In this document: positions 41,225 through 53,702 of the stretch, one piece after another
Layout: each line of letters opens with the position of its first letter
Position numbering within the stretch: the first letter of the stretch is position 1
NCBI RefSeq assembly: GCF_036898095.1
Contig: NC_090743.1
Location: forward strand, 20,267,479 to 20,331,478
Length of the DNA stretch: 64,000 nucleotides
Direction of reading: 5' to 3'
Origin: Palaemon carinicauda
Lineage: Eukaryota > Arthropoda > Malacostraca > Decapoda > Palaemonidae
The notes under the pieces: generated by a model
The model's input: the letters and a program-made list of their open reading frames with translations, nothing else
The model's database searches: none
What the model was told of the DNA's origin: nothing
Translations under genes and position numbers: made by a program

Positions 41225-42820
41225 GTAATTCGACATGGCAACACTGCTACAGTGAAGTGTTGGTTAGTCTACACCTGGGGGAGTTTCAGTCAGTTTTTGA
41301 GGAGGTAGGATGCCGTGGCTGCATGGTTGAGTTTGTGGTGAGGGACTTTTCTCTCTACTTTCCTCATTGATTGGCGAGTTATCTCAAAGGTTGTCCATTA
41401 CACTATCTGAGGGAGATTTCAAGGTGAATTTAACTACATTTGCATACTTACCAGTTGTGAAAAGGTAGAAAAAAATCATGGGTGCTTTTGAGTAAGGTAT
41501 TTGCGATCTGTTGTCATTATAGAAGACTTACAGATTATATTGTTGGGTTCCAGTATGTGGGGGTATATGGCAGCAAGACGCAGATAATTACTAGAGCAAC
41601 ACCAGCTGTTGATGAACTATATTTGACCAATCCTATGTATTAACCCACAAATAGCTTTAGAGACATCTCACAAGAAGGTTTTGATTTGGTGAAAGAAAAA
41701 AAATCCCATCTTGTTAGTCTGAAAAATATACTAATAACTTATCTAGTATTGAAGTGTCTATATCTTATTAAATTAGGGAATTATAATTCAATTCCAGAAC
41801 TGTGGTTTGTGTATTGTAATAGTTTTTATTCTATATTTTTTGCAGTATAATTATATAACTCCTATATCCCTAACTCCCCCCTTGACTATAAGGGATTTGC
41901 TGGTCTAATACCCGTGTAAAAACCAATCGAGCTCGTAGAGTGGATGTCGGGCACAATCTTGCCAGGAAATTTTTATCAGGTTAATACCAGTGACATTAAA
42001 AAGTTTTTCAGAAGCTGATATGTTATTAAATTTTTCAATTTAATTCTTAGTGTATATATATTTCTTTCATATTTCGGGTTGACCTGCAGCAAAATTCACC
42101 GGTGACTGCAGCACAGATTCCTCCTTTGACTTGTGTAATATGAACACACTAACACCACATAGGAAAGTAAGCAGTCGTGCCCACGAACACCACGTAGATA
42201 AATGACCGGATGTACCCACAAACATCACGTATAAAAGTAAGCAGTCATACCCAAACTGAATTAGTTTGTAATATAGGCACTAATTTTGTTACTGACTAAT
42301 GCAGAATTTAGTTTCCTTTTACCATGCACAACAAGTAACTTAATAATTTTAATCCTTCGCATTAACAAATCTAGGAGTTATTTAGCTGATAACTAATCTA
42401 AGAGTTACTTAACATCTGCTGATATCCTAGATGTTTATTTTACAGTACAGTAATAGGAAGGTATAATGCATGTTAAAATCAGTGCCAGGCAAATGTTGAA
42501 ATGAGAGTAGAAAGTTGTTGAAATTTCTTGAATGTTGGCTGGAAAGGGATTTTGTCATTTTTTGTTGTTAATTAGGTATTAAAACTGCACTAATCATGAA
42601 AGATAATGACACAGGTGTTGAATTAGCATTAATCAGAAGTTGATCCTACACAAAATGCAAACTCTCGTCATTTAAAAAGGGTTTACTCCGTTGCTGTTTG
42701 GCTTTGACCAGAATTAAGGAAATCTTGGGATTCTAGTAAAATTGTATGGTTACCAGCATCCCATCTAGCATAATCAGCAAGACTAGCATCACCTAACTTG
42801 GCTCCCATCCCAGTCAGACT
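41225..42820. other. Interval without recognised genes
   Basis: Nothing supported apart from the 35-bp triplicate at 42152-42256. Confidence 0.45.
42152..42256. repeat. 35-bp imperfect tandem triplicate
   Basis: Units at 42152-42186, 42187-42221 and 42222-42256 share acaccacgta...taagcagt..tgccca with several differences. Confidence 0.85.
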
Positions 42821-43019
42821 TCTGCTTCGACCCCTGTCCACTCTACGCTTCGCTGTGTTCTTTCTCTCTTGCAGAAAGTTTGTGGTTATGAGTGTATCTC
42901 AAGTAATGAGAACCTACCCTGGTCTTGAGGGTAGTTCTTGTGGTACCTTCATGAGATAATCCCGATCCTTTGTGCCCTTTATGTCATGGTAAACGATGCT
43001 CTTTTTACCTCTACTTGTG

Positions 43020-45240
43020 ATTTTTGCAGGGATTTGGAGAAATTTTAGTCAATATTAGTAAGAAACAGAAGCCTTCCATCCCAAAGCCTGATCTTTCTCT
43101 TAAAGATCCTTCCACATCGAAGTTTCATGAAAATTTGATACCTAAAGAGGACGGCTATTTTGTACATCAGGATTTTATAAATGTGTTGGTCACCCATTGT
43201 AAACTTGAAATTCTTACACAGTGATACACAATTCTTGGCTTTAGCTCTTATCCAGTCAGAGCAAGAGATGTTACTGAATTATGTTAGTCTTGCCAGCTTA
43301 TAACAGGTCCCCCATCTCCTTAGCTTGGGAGGTCCTCTTTATTTGAATTTTCCAGATCGGAGAGTTTTCTCCTCCATGATGTAAGAGCACTCCCGGTGAG
43401 AATGTTAAAAGTATCGCCTAAACATACATCCCCTTGGACTCACGCCGAGAGGCGACAGATCAACCTATTTCCCTGGGTACAGAAAGCATACTTTACTCTT
43501 ATTTGCAATCATGATGAGCCTGACCTTCCTTTAACTTCTAGGAGTCTTAAAGGTAAGTCTTCCCCTCAAAAAGAAGTAACCAGCTTCTCTCCAAGGAAGA
43601 CCACACCTTTTTCAGATAAACCTTTCTAGGCATTACAGCCCTGGTCTTATTGTGCAAGTGCAACATTAGATCTGCACCTGCAGACCTCCAAAAGAGTGCC
43701 ACACACACTTTCCCAAACAGGTATAGATAAGTGTTCTTTAATGGCATCTCGGTCGGGGAACAAGCAAACAAATATTCGTGTGCCTCCTGAACATGTCTTT
43801 ATCACACGTCCCAGATTAGACGTGCCATCCATCCCATCTCGCTCACAAACGGCATACAAAGCCACTATTCCACAAGCAACAACAACTCGTATTGACGTGA
43901 CGTGAACGAATTTTCATTCTTCTACTAGATTAATTTGTACCATTATAGGTCCCACTAGAATTGGTAATTTCAAGTTATCCATGGTTATGCTTGTACCTAG
44001 ATAATTTGAAATAGGTGTGGGAAATTTTAAACGAAAGCCCAGACAAGAACACAGTTTTGGGAGGAAACGGCAGCAGAACCTTACCTGCCATTTCCTTGTA
44101 TCACATACTAGAGTCTTTTGAGACCAACCTCCCTAGAAGACAGGTTGAACGTCCTGCCATATTTTATTCGGTACAAAGATAATGTTTAGACGCTCTTGGG
44201 TTACACCAGATTGGTCTTATTCGTCTCTACAGGTTTCTATTTCTGAGGAGATAAAACTTCTCTCCCTTCTTCCTCTTGGACCACGAGTCTCGTACTCGGT
44301 TAAATCAAAACTCTATATGTTCGGGTTCTATTGTTTTATCTCTCATTAAGACCCAGACAAGAGAGGAAAGACATGCCAGAAAGAGTGAAAAATAGATTAC
44401 TTTTTCAAAGCAAGAACAAAATACTTCTGATGTAAGACAATACTAGAGATCCAAATCAGACTACTATCACGATCGAGGACTCCTAAACAAATTACAGACA
44501 ACAGCAGATACTTCTGGGGTTCCTCCCTTAGAGGTACAGTACCATCAGGTCTTGGGGTGGTCTTTCTCATATTTTTTGTAAATTATGAGCCTGATTAGGT
44601 GTATAGATGGACTTGGCAAGCTCTCAAGTTTCAGGTAGGCCCTGTACAATTGACTGCCTTTTTCAAGAGTGTCTGAAAACATACCATAAATTCAACATGC
44701 CATTCTCAAATAAAGCCAGAGAACTTACTAAAGTAGATTTGAACTTTGAAATTATCTACACCTTCCTTATCCTATTGACCTGGATGTCACAAACTTTACT
44801 CCAGGCGCATAGGAGCATTGTATGATAAACTTAATCATCTTTTGTCTCTATTCTCAACTCTTGAGCTGCAGAATATGAAAGTTGCTGCAGAATATGAAAG
44901 TTGCAGCCATGTTGGCCTTCCAAGCATGTTTCTGGCTCGACGACTGGTCATGGGCTGTCATATTTTTCTATTTCAGATAACCCTAATGATAGAGAAAAAA
45001 AAGGGCTGTATGAGGACTAGTACTGTATGTTCGTGGGCAAAGCTCTAGAATTTGTTCTTCACCATGCAGCCTCCAATTTGGGTAGGTACCTGCATCCTCA
45101 AGTGGAGGAATGCACTACTAGCCAAGTATGCTAAGCAAATGATGCAAAGAGATGCTTTTTAAGAAATTCCAGAGTTATTGACCACCCTACACTATTCCCT
45201 CCTGCAGCACGTAATTTTTTTTTGCCCACCTCTTTACCGA
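43020..45240 (+). pseudogene. DIRS gag-like remnant, copy E
   Basis: The open piece 43024-43224 (IPKEDGYFVHQDF) and the 43396-43629 piece (PWTHAERRQINLFPWVQKAYF) are followed near 45045-45110 by GKALEFVLHHAASNLG in shifted frames. This corresponds to the EFLAHQVSNLWAN block of copies A and B. The identification rests on order and this block only. Confidence 0.45.
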
Positions 45241-45489
45241 CTCCACAGGCATCTCCTCTCAAGCGGGTATCACAGCGTAGGCTGCTACCCGTAGAATGCT
45301 TTCTTATTTAAAAACCAGGACTCCGCATCTTCCTTTTGTCATAGAGCTTCCCATTTAGGAAGCCATGTCCCCCAGCTTACCACTTACCAGTGGGGAGATG
45401 ATTACGAAGTCATTAGTCGAGGTGGTAGTAATTTTGGGGGGATCCTTGGGCAGTGGAAGTATAAAGCTCAGGGTATCGTATCCTGTTCA

Positions 45490-46740
45490 CAAGCTATCTC
45501 CCTCCACTATCTAGGATTCCGACGATCCTATCGTTTTTTATGAGGGGATCCCAGAAAGACCTGTTACTGGAGAAAGATATCTCAATGCTCGTGAAGAATG
45601 CTATAGAGGAAGTCTTAGAAAAGTCCCCAGGTTTTATCAGCAACATCTTCCTGGTAGAGAAACTTACAGGAGGCTGGAGATCTGTCATGAGACCTTTCCT
45701 GCTTGAACCAGTTTGTGCTCCAAATGAGGTAAGAGATGAAGACACCAAGTACAGTAATTCAAGCCATCTGAAGGAACTACTTCTTGCTGACCATAGACCT
45801 GAAAGATACCCATTTCCAAATCCATATTAATCTTATTCAGAAACAGTGTAACGTTTAGAGGTGCTATAATTTGGCCTGTCCACATCACCACAGGTATTAC
45901 CAGTGGAGTCTGAGTCGAAGCAATTTTGAGGGAGTGTGATTCGTTAAAATTATCCCGACTCCAACTAGATCTTATCAAATTCCAGAAGAGTTCAGTAATA
46001 TCATCATTTTCATTTTTTCATGTGATTTTTAGTTCTTTAGTGACTTCATACTGGTAAAAAAGATTTTGAAGATTGTTTTCATTTAATATTGAATATTAAA
46101 AATATTCACTAAGGTGGAGCTGGCTTTCTTCATAATACAAAGTTTGTTTGATTGCGAGGTTAATTTTCCTAACTCTGTCGTCATCAGTTTCATTTTAATA
46201 GGACTGTACAATGTACAATAATTCAGAAAAAAGTCACTTAACCAGACTTGTCGATAGTACACTTACATCTAGTAAAAGAACTTATTTGTTTTCTAGCAAT
46301 TAACAGGGTATAATTGCTTTGGAGTAAATATTGCATCAAGGAGTCAGAATCGTAGGTACCAATAAGAGAGGAGTTGGAGTCTGAGTCGAAAGGTTTTGGT
46401 ACCAACTCCACAGCCCTGGTATCAACTCTGGTTTCCTTATGGGTACACACCATGGGGATAACTCTTATTAAGGTACCTGGACAACTGGCTTCTTGCAGTC
46501 AAGATCACAATTCATTCGTCACAGGAACCTCCTGCTCAACGTTTGTCAAGAGCTGGGGTCCGGCGAACCTTGAAGTCCAGTCTCGTCCTTTAACTCTCAT
46601 ATGGTACATGGGCATGGATATAGACAAGGCCCAAGCCAGAGTGTATCCATCCTCACAGAATCCCGAGTTTCAGATAGGTTGCAGTTCCCTTTCTTGAAAA
46701 GGCAGGCCATTCATGGTAGAAGTTCCTAGGCCATCTTTCC
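45490..46740 (+). pseudogene. DIRS RT remnant, copy E
   Basis: The 45540-45830 frame has VLEKSPGFISNIFLVEKLTG GWR, corresponding to QEVVDGSPG...KKASGGWRPVIDL in copy B. Near 46435-46490, SWVHTMGITLIK and a degraded L-D-N-W-L region replace SSWAHRIGI...RYLDDWL. RSS-AIFPH text near 46710 parallels RLLGHLSS. The catalytic motif A region is lost to frameshifts. Confidence 0.65.
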
Positions 46741-46989
46741 TCACTAGAGAAGCTACTGTAGTACCCTTCCGGAAGATACATCTTTCTTTCTAATGGGTGC
46801 TGAAGAGTCAAAGGTTACAGATATCAACCCCCCCCCCATCAGCTTTTTTAAAGATCTCCCGAGATGTGAAGACACACACTCTTGTGGTGGCTAAAGGAGA
46901 AGAATCTGTTAGCTGGATCTCCTTGACAGGTTCCAACTCAGTTTCTTCTTTTATCCCATCTAAGGAAGGAACAGACTTCAGGTAAATGG

Positions 46990-47480
46990 TCACAGGAATA
47001 CAAGTCCTTCCAAATATATTACCTAAAGTTTGAAGGCAGCATACCTAGTATTACTCCACTTCTCAGTGACAATCAAGGGTCACTTGGTAGTGTTTATGAG
47101 CAAGAACACTATAGAGACTAGCATCAACAAACAAGGCCTCTGTATCCCATCTACTATGCCAGCTAGAGGTGGGAGTTCAACATCTGGTCCAAATAAATGC
47201 CATTCACCCTTCAGCAAGATTTCTTCCAGAGAAGAGGACCGTAATGGAAGATAATTTGAGCTGACTAGGGACAACAGTTTGTTCAGAATGGTCTTTGAAT
47301 TCTCAAGTGGTAACTAGTCTCCTGACTTTGCGGGGTTCTGAATTATAGACATGTTAGCCTTTCATCTGAGCAACAAACTCAGTTTTCCATATTCTGACCC
47401 AGCTGCAGTGATGGATGCATTTCAACATCCATGGGATGGAATATCATTTATGCCTGATCCGTGAGTTGCTGAACAAGTCA
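46990..47480 (+). pseudogene. DIRS RNase H remnant, copy E
   Basis: The frame 47030-47254 reads MKAAYLVLLHFSV, GHLVVFMSKNTIETSINKQG, parallel to EMKAVYLALQQF and VVVVSDNTTVVAYINKQG; the catalytic D of SDN is K here. Text near 47400-47450 (DPAAVMDAFQHPWDGI) parallels DPKALWQDAFQQRWDNI. Confidence 0.7.
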
Positions 47481-47639
47481 GGTTATCAGAAATTCTAAGC
47501 AATAACGCTGGTGCTTAAGTGGTACGTGGTGTACGACGTAGAGCGTCAATATTTTCTCAAAAGTTACAAGGGAACATCCAGACTGGCCAAACCTTCTACC
47601 TCAGGCTTATGTGAAAGTTTTACAAAGCACCTCCTTGCC

Positions 47640-48075
47640 CGTCTAAACAGCTGGAGATTATCCAGCACCACCTGAAAGTTTTTGAGACACTGTGGAGCAA
47701 CTTCCAGGGTACCTCCACATGCATCCGCAGCAGTCTATCTAGCAAAATTGGTCACTTTTTCTGCAATTGGTGCCATAGAAGGGCTTATTGCTCTGCTCAA
47801 GGCCATTATTCCACTGATTGCAGATATTTTAATTTTCCTACGGGTAGAGAAACTTCTTGGTCACAGTGGTAAAAGGCTATCACTCAGCTTTAAGCCAGAT
47901 TTTAAGACTGAAGGGAGTTGGTCTCTCCTCAGGGAAATTCTCAGCTCTGATAGAGTTTCAAGCTGTCTTGCCCCACCTTGGGTACTCCTTCCCCCTCCTC
48001 AGAGTATGATTAAGGTTCTGATGTCCCTAAAGATGGCACCATATGAACCCCTCCACGAAGCCTCAAATCAAGACA
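47640..48075 (+). pseudogene. DIRS recombinase, copy E, part 1
   Basis: The frame 47682-48101 reads ASAAVYLAKLVTFSAI (compare AGVYLAKWSVFCGW), FLRVEKLLGHSGK and VLMSLKMAPYEPLHEAS (compare VLRSLKRPPYEPLRRAS). It is cut at 48075 by the LINE. Confidence 0.75.
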
Positions 48076-48829
48076 TTATTATTATTATTATTACCAACTA
48101 AGCTACAACCCTAGTTGGAAAAGCAAGATGCCATAAGCCCAAGGGCTCCAACAAGGAAAAACAGCCCATTGAGGAAAGAAAATAAGGAAATAATGATATA
48201 AGAAGTAATGAACAATTAAAATAAAATATTTTGACATTAAAACAGATATTTCATATATAAACTATTAATGGACTTAAGTCAGCCTGTTCAACATAAAAAC
48301 ATTTGCTGCAAGTTAGAACTTATGAAGTTCTATCGTTTCAACCACCCGATTATGAAAATCATTCTACAACTTGGTCACAGCTGGAATAAAACTTCAAGAG
48401 TACTGTGAAGTATTGAGCCTCATGATGGAGAAGGCCTGACTGTTACAATTAACCGTGTGCCTAGTATTACGAACAGGATGGAACTGGCCGGGATGATCTG
48501 AATGTAAAGGATGGTCGGAATTAAAAAAAAAAAGATCTTATGCAACATGCATAATGAATTAATTGTACGAAGGTGCTAAAGATTAAGATCAGGAATAAGA
48601 AATTTAATAGACCATAAGTTCCTGCCCAACAAATTAAGATGGGAATCAGCAGCTGAAGACCAGACAGGAGAACAATACTCGAAACAAGATATAATGAAAG
48701 TAATTAAAACTTTTCAGAATAGATTAATCACCAAAAATCTAAGAGACTCAATTGGCCAATTTTTTGTGCAATTGAAGAAGACTCAGACCTAAGTGTTTCT
48801 CAAAAGTAAATTCGTGTCGAGAATCACAC

Positions 48830-49710
48830 CTAAAATTTTGTCATACAAAGTTAAAGAAACATTATCAATGCTGAGATCTGGATGTTGAGGAGCCACTGTT
48901 CTTGACCTAAATACAATCATACGTTGAGTTTTCTTAGGATTCAACTTCATATCCTATAATTTACACCATGCACAGATCTCTATTAAGGGATTCAGCAATC
49001 CCAGATATCTACATTACGGAGATAGAATTGATGCAAAGAGAATAGCATCATCTGCATATGCAACCAGCTTGTTTTCTAGGCCAAACCACATTTCATGTGT
49101 ATACTGTATGAAAAGTAATGGACCAAAAACACTACCCTGAGGAACGCCAAATATCACATTCCTATACTCACTATGGTGTCCATCAACAACTCTTTGTGAT
49201 CTATTACTTGAAAAATCAATAATAATGTTAAGAAACGACCCACCCACTCCCAACTGTTTGAGTTTGAAAACAGGCCTTATGATTAACACGGTCAAAGGCA
49301 GCACTAAAATGGAGGCCAATCATACAAACTTCCTGACCACAATCAAGGGATTTCCGTACAGTTTTGGGGATTGTAAGGGCATCACATGCCCCAACCTTTA
49401 CAAAACTAAATTGCAAACTAAGGAACATGATTACCTTCAGCTAACCTATTAAGATATTTTGCCTTAAGACTTTCAAAAACACTAGATAATATGGGAGTTA
49501 TAGAAATTGAGCGGTAATCAGTTGGGCTTGAGCCACAGCAAACACATTTACATAGTGGAGTAACATTACCAATTCTCCAACTAGTGCTAAAAGCTTCTCT
49601 TCTTGCTAACTTGCGCAAAATAACATCATTTTGAAGCTCGGAAACCTGCAGTGTCTTCATATAAAAAACAAAGGAATAATACCATTTGGCTTTACACCTC
49701 CGCATCAAGA
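48830..49710 (-). pseudogene. LINE reverse transcriptase
   Basis: Read 5' to 3' on the minus strand: RIGNVTPLCKC, DYRSISITPILSSVFE (RT block 1-2, 49418-49708); CMIGLHFSAAFDRVNH (motif A, Asp kept); GVPQGSVFGPLLF (motif B) and LVAYADDAILFA (motif C) at 49014-49319; then MKLNPKKTQRMIVF and DKILGVILD text to about 48830. Frameshifts separate at least four frames. Confidence 0.85.
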
Positions 49711-49989
49711 GAGCTTTAATTTAACAAGACTGAAAAGCTGAACAAGTTAGTTTAGCCTCGGGAAAACAGGAATGAGGAAGTTTTAGTTTCTCATTACTCT
49801 GCTTACTGTCAAATACATCTGCCAAAAAGGGTTGCCTTTTCCTTTGGACAGTGAGTGACTGAGCCATCTGGTTCAAGTAAAGGAGGAACTGATGCATCTA
49901 CACCAAAGAGTGCAGATTTAAGGGTAGCCCACCACTTATGCTCCTGGGCTGTTCCAGAAAGGGTTTCTTTTCATGGTAAATCATATTCT

Positions 49990-50950
49990 GTTACAGGTGA
50001 AGCATAAACTCGTGAGCAAAAGCTCTAAGCTGAGTATAGTTATTACAGGTCAAATCTGATCTGTTACCCTTCCAAAGATGATAGGCCTCCTGCTTCTCCA
50101 AATAAGCATGTCTACAATCATCATTGAACCACTGTTTGTCCTTCACTAGATTTTCATTCAAAGGGACAACAGGATCAACACTACTATACAATTGTGACCA
50201 ATCAAGCCCAAAATATCATGCAAAATCCCATTCCAGTCTTTGACATTTCATCTTACATGGGTATGATACATCAGGGACAGGCAGCTCATTCTTCACTACC
50301 AATGAAATAGAAGCATGATCAGAGGTCCCAACTGGAGAACCAACCTTACTTGTTATAACACAAGGAGAGTCTTTGTATACGAGGTCCAAGCAGTTACCAG
50401 ACCTGTGAGTGGCTTCACTTATGATTTGCTCACAGCCTGATTCAGAGGTAAAGTCTAAAGCTCTTAAGCCATGGTGATCGGTAGGAGAAACAGAATTTAA
50501 CTCCCTATGATGAGCATTAAAATTACCAACAAAGATAGAAGAGGCCTGTCTATCATCTTTTAGTATCTTACTCTTAATGGTAAGAAGACAATTGAGGATA
50601 GAATTATCCATGTCTGGATTCTGGTAGATTGAACACAAACTTTTATTACCTGAATCTCATGACATCCACATTCATAGCAGGACTTCTTATGAGAAGCAGG
50701 GTATTCAGTCCCAATTACATCACCATTCTCCTGGCCCTAGGGATGGCATCGCGTTTAAACATTGGCCTCTCAAAACCAGTTTTAAGGAGCTCAGATAAGA
50801 GCTTCATATTAGATACCAGAGTTTCTGAGCACAGAAGAATATCATACTGTCTGGACGCAACTGTAAGGTCTTGAATATATGCATGAAGACCACGAATATT
50901 GGAATACAGTAATCTAGGACGTACTGGTCCCGGATTTTGCTCAATGTCTC
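49990..50950 (-). pseudogene. LINE endonuclease and linker
   Basis: The frame 50216-50638 has IFVGNFNAHHRELN (the Asp of GDFN is replaced by Asn), GNCLDLVYKDSP and VGTSDHASI (catalytic SDH kept). The linker piece WFNDDCRHAYLEKQEAYHLW lies at 49991-50191. Upstream endonuclease text to about 50950 is readable only in fragments. Confidence 0.8.
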
Positions 50951-50959
50951 CAGAGACTA

Positions 50960-51480
50960 TGCTCTCAAAACTGTCTTCCTTCTAGTTTTAGCTTCCTCGT
51001 GGCCTATCTTATTTCATGCTCCAAGGTGTGGAAAGATCTATCATTCTCTCTTGTAGCAGAGTATTGTCAAAGCCAAAAATCCATCAATTAATGATAATAG
51101 ACTTGGCTCCTCCATTTCGGTGATCAGGAAGTTACTGAAAATCTGGACAGTTTTTTACTTTGTCCTGAGAGGTCAATCATAGTTACAGTACCTTAAAATA
51201 TCTGCTGTCTTCTGTCTGTCCATCCCAACTTGCTTGTAAGTGCATGTTGAAACAATAAGGGATTAATAAAAAATACGGTATCTTTCTGGTTATGTGAAGT
51301 CATCCTTAAAGCATAAAATCTTTGGGAGCCATTCACAATGCTTACGACTTAAGTGATGTTGCTGCAGCCTTGGCGTTCTGCAAAACCACTTGGTAGCTCA
51401 AGGTCCTTAGTGCAGGTGTTTCGAAGAGACAGACTACTTTCACTGCACATTACTTTAAAAAGACTCCACCCACAGATCAC
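50960..51480 (+). pseudogene. DIRS recombinase, copy E, part 2
   Basis: YALKTVFLLVLASS near 50970 parallels LTWKTVFLLALASAK. VKAKNPS-like text follows near 51070. At about 51330-51470, AHNAYDLSDVAAALAFCK parallels AHDVRGIATSLTFK and SKRQTTFTAHYFKK parallels WKRQTTFTAHYLQD. The tyrosine is kept; the HxxR arginine is not visible. Confidence 0.7.
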
Positions 51481-51524
51481 AGCATACCTTCTCTTTGAGC
51501 TCAGTGGTAACTTCCCAATAAATA

Positions 51525-51606
51525 GTCAGACTTATGCCTTTGCAGGACAGTCAACCCCTCTTGTCGTCAGACTTATGCCTTTGCAGGACAATCAACCCCT
51601 CTTGTC
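51525..51606. repeat. 41-bp tandem duplication
   Basis: The unit gtcagacttatgcctttgca + ggacagtcaacccctcttgtc occurs at 51525-51565 and 51566-51606 with one mismatch. Confidence 0.95.
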
Positions 51607-51964
51607 ACAATCGTTTGCTATTCTCAGCGTAAGTGTGTATAAGAATAGAATGAATTAGTTCTTCCTTCTCTTCCGAGTATCCCTTCCTTTGGAGTTTCAG
51701 CATAGAAGACCACTTATGCAGCTAAGAATATATGACTTTATTTTTCAATTTTGAACATTGAATTTATTTTAAAATTTGTCCATACAAAACCACAAACTTA
51801 GGAATATGACTGTCACGCACCTCTTCACAAGGTTGATATTTTGACATTGCTTCCCATACAAGTCGTTAGATATTTTGATTTTTATCCCATGGATCAAGGG
51901 TCAGGTGGATGCCTTGTGTTTCACAGACTTCCTCCCACCTGAGGAAGACTGCCTTTTAAATGAC

Positions 51965-52047
51965 AAGGGTTTGTATTTCACATAGGAACAAAGTAAAAGT
52001 TTTAAAAATATTTTTTTTTTCCTAGCTATACAAACCCGAGTAATTTA
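51965..52047 (+). repeat. DIRS internal complementary region-like sequence, copy E
   Basis: gggtttgtatttcacatagg-aacaaa followed by a T-rich stretch and ttttcctagctatacaaaccc parallels the two half-sites of the copy A and B regions. The matching right ITR is not recognisable. Confidence 0.55.
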
Positions 52048-52299
52048 ATCTACATTACCCACCTCATCCAACCCTCAGTCTACATGGTCTACCTCATCCA
52101 TCCCTCAAATCTTGACCATTAGCAAGTGATGGGGTACCAATGACTAGGCAGCTCCTACCCTGTGTGGGTGGGAAGCTTGCTACCATAGAATGTTACCAGG
52201 CATATCATATAGCACTTATAAGAAGATACAGCGATAAGGTGAAAAGTTTTAAAGTTCATTAACTAAGTCCCGAGATACTACCAATAGGGAGTTATTGGG

Positions 52300-52494
52300 T
52301 CCTTGACTGGCCAGACAATACTACATTGGATCCCTCTCTGGTTACCGCTCATTTTGTCTTAGCCTAAGCAGACACAAATAGTCTGACCTATTCTTTCCAC
52401 ATTCTCCTGTCCTCATACTCCTGACAACACTGAGATTACCAAACAATTCTTCTTTGCTCAAGGGGTTAATTACTGCAATGTAAATGCTCAGCGA
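52300..52494. repeat. Unclassified repeat shared with 23.2 kb
   Basis: cttgactggccagacaatac...cattggatccctctctggttac matches ttaactgaccagacagtact...cactggatccctctctctggttac at about 23207-23262. It ends where the DIRS C RNase H text begins. Confidence 0.6.
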
Positions 52495-52850
52495 CTATTT
52501 TCCTTGTTTGATGATGTAAGCCACTACTGTGGTATTGTCGCTCATCCCCGCCACAGAGTGGCCGGCCATGAACTGATGGAACTGTTGAAGGGCCAGGGAG
52601 ACGGCCTTCATCTCTAGAGATGTGTGGAAATATTTAACCAACTGACCAGAGGCCTGAGGTAGTGTGGAGCAGCATGGGGCACTCCACTCTTTTATTTTTT
52701 GAAGCGAAGCGTCTGAGAACAGCATCAAATCTGGGGGGAGGATGAGAAAATCTACGCTCTTCCACAGATTCTTGTCTCGACATAATTCGAGGTCCATCTG
52801 TTCCGCTGGTCCCATGAGGATGAGGGTTTCTGGGGAATCAAAGGCTGGAT
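52495..52850 (-). pseudogene. DIRS RNase H, copy C, truncated
   Basis: VDFLILPPDLMLFSDASLQ (first Asp), EMKAVSLALQQFHQF and SDNTTVVAYIIKQG; the copy ends there. The frame is open over this stretch. Confidence 0.82.
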
Positions 52851-53702
52851 TCCACCTGGATTTGAGCTGTCACTAGAGAGATCGAATCCTCAAATCCGGA
52901 GGCGGCCGTTGGTGACAAAACGGGCCAGAGTTGATAGGTGCCCGAGGAGATGTAGCCACGTCTGAGCTTGGAAGTTCTTCTCGTCTTGAGGAAAGGTCGC
53001 AACCTCATTATCCTGTCGTATGATGGGAAGGCTTTCCGAGATTGGTGGCTAAAATCATACTAGAGTGTCATTGCGTGGGAAGCAGGGAGGACATCTTGCA
53101 ATTTACCATGATCCCCAGGTCTTGGCAAAGTCTCAAAATTTTGTCTCGGTGTTGAAGAAGGGTTGACACAGAGTCTGCTAGGATTAGTCGGTCATCCAGA
53201 TAACGGAGGAGATGGATGTTAATCCTGTGTGCCCAAGATGACACTAGGGCGAACACACTGAAGACTTTGGGTGCTGTGGAGAGACCAAAGCACAGCACCT
53301 TGAACTGGTATTGCCTGTTGTCTAGGCTAAATTTTAAGTACTTCCTTGAATGGATGGATTGGGATCTGAAAATATGCATCCTTTAGGTCCAGTGTGCACA
53401 TGAAGTTCTGTGGTCTGCTGCTTGTCTGTCTAGGACCTCCTGGAGAGCGCCTTCCTTGATCCCATTGCAAAGGAGTCTATCAACACTGGATTTCTGATCA
53501 GAGGAGGAAGAGATGACATGAACAGGACATGATACCCTGAGCGAATCATGGAGAGTCCAGGGTTCGGCACAGAGTTGCTTCTACCTGTTCCACCAACTTT
53601 GCAAGCATCCCTCCTCTGGTAGACAAGGGGGTGAGTGCCTATGCGCAGCAACTCCTTTAGGATATTTTCCTCCCCTGAAGGACTTTGTGCCTTTCCCGTC
53701 AT
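52850..53702 (-). pseudogene. DIRS reverse transcriptase, copy C
   Basis: The N-terminal frame 53430-53702 has SGYHVLFMSSLPPLIRNPVL and FAMGSRKALS. After a deletion and frameshift that removes motif A, the 53068-53379 frame has FKVLCFGLSTAPKVF (motif B), LLRYLDDRLILADS (motif C, YLDD intact) and LCQDLGIMVN. Connection-region text continues to 52850 with indels. Confidence 0.8.

Larger units (their letters stand above)
48076..50955 (-). mobile_element. Jockey-group LINE inserted in DIRS E
   Basis: A minus-strand LINE with its 3' end at 48076 ((aat)n tail, then the UTR also seen at 10.2 and 39.6 kb). The 3' UTR runs to about 48830 and RT and endonuclease lie upstream to about 50950. Recombinase text of DIRS E resumes beyond it, proving insertion. 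The 5' part is truncated. No clear target duplication was found by eye. Confidence 0.85.
42820..52060 (+). mobile_element. DIRS-like element, old copy E, interrupted by a LINE
   Basis: A very decayed plus-strand DIRS copy recognised by the order gag-like (43-45 kb), RT (45.5-46.7 kb), RNase H (47.0-47.3 kb), recombinase part 1 (47.6-48.07 kb), LINE insertion, recombinase part 2 (50.96-51.5 kb) and an internal-complementary-region-like end (51965-52047). It is more diverged than A-D, so it belongs to another subfamily and is older. Start point uncertain. Confidence 0.7.
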
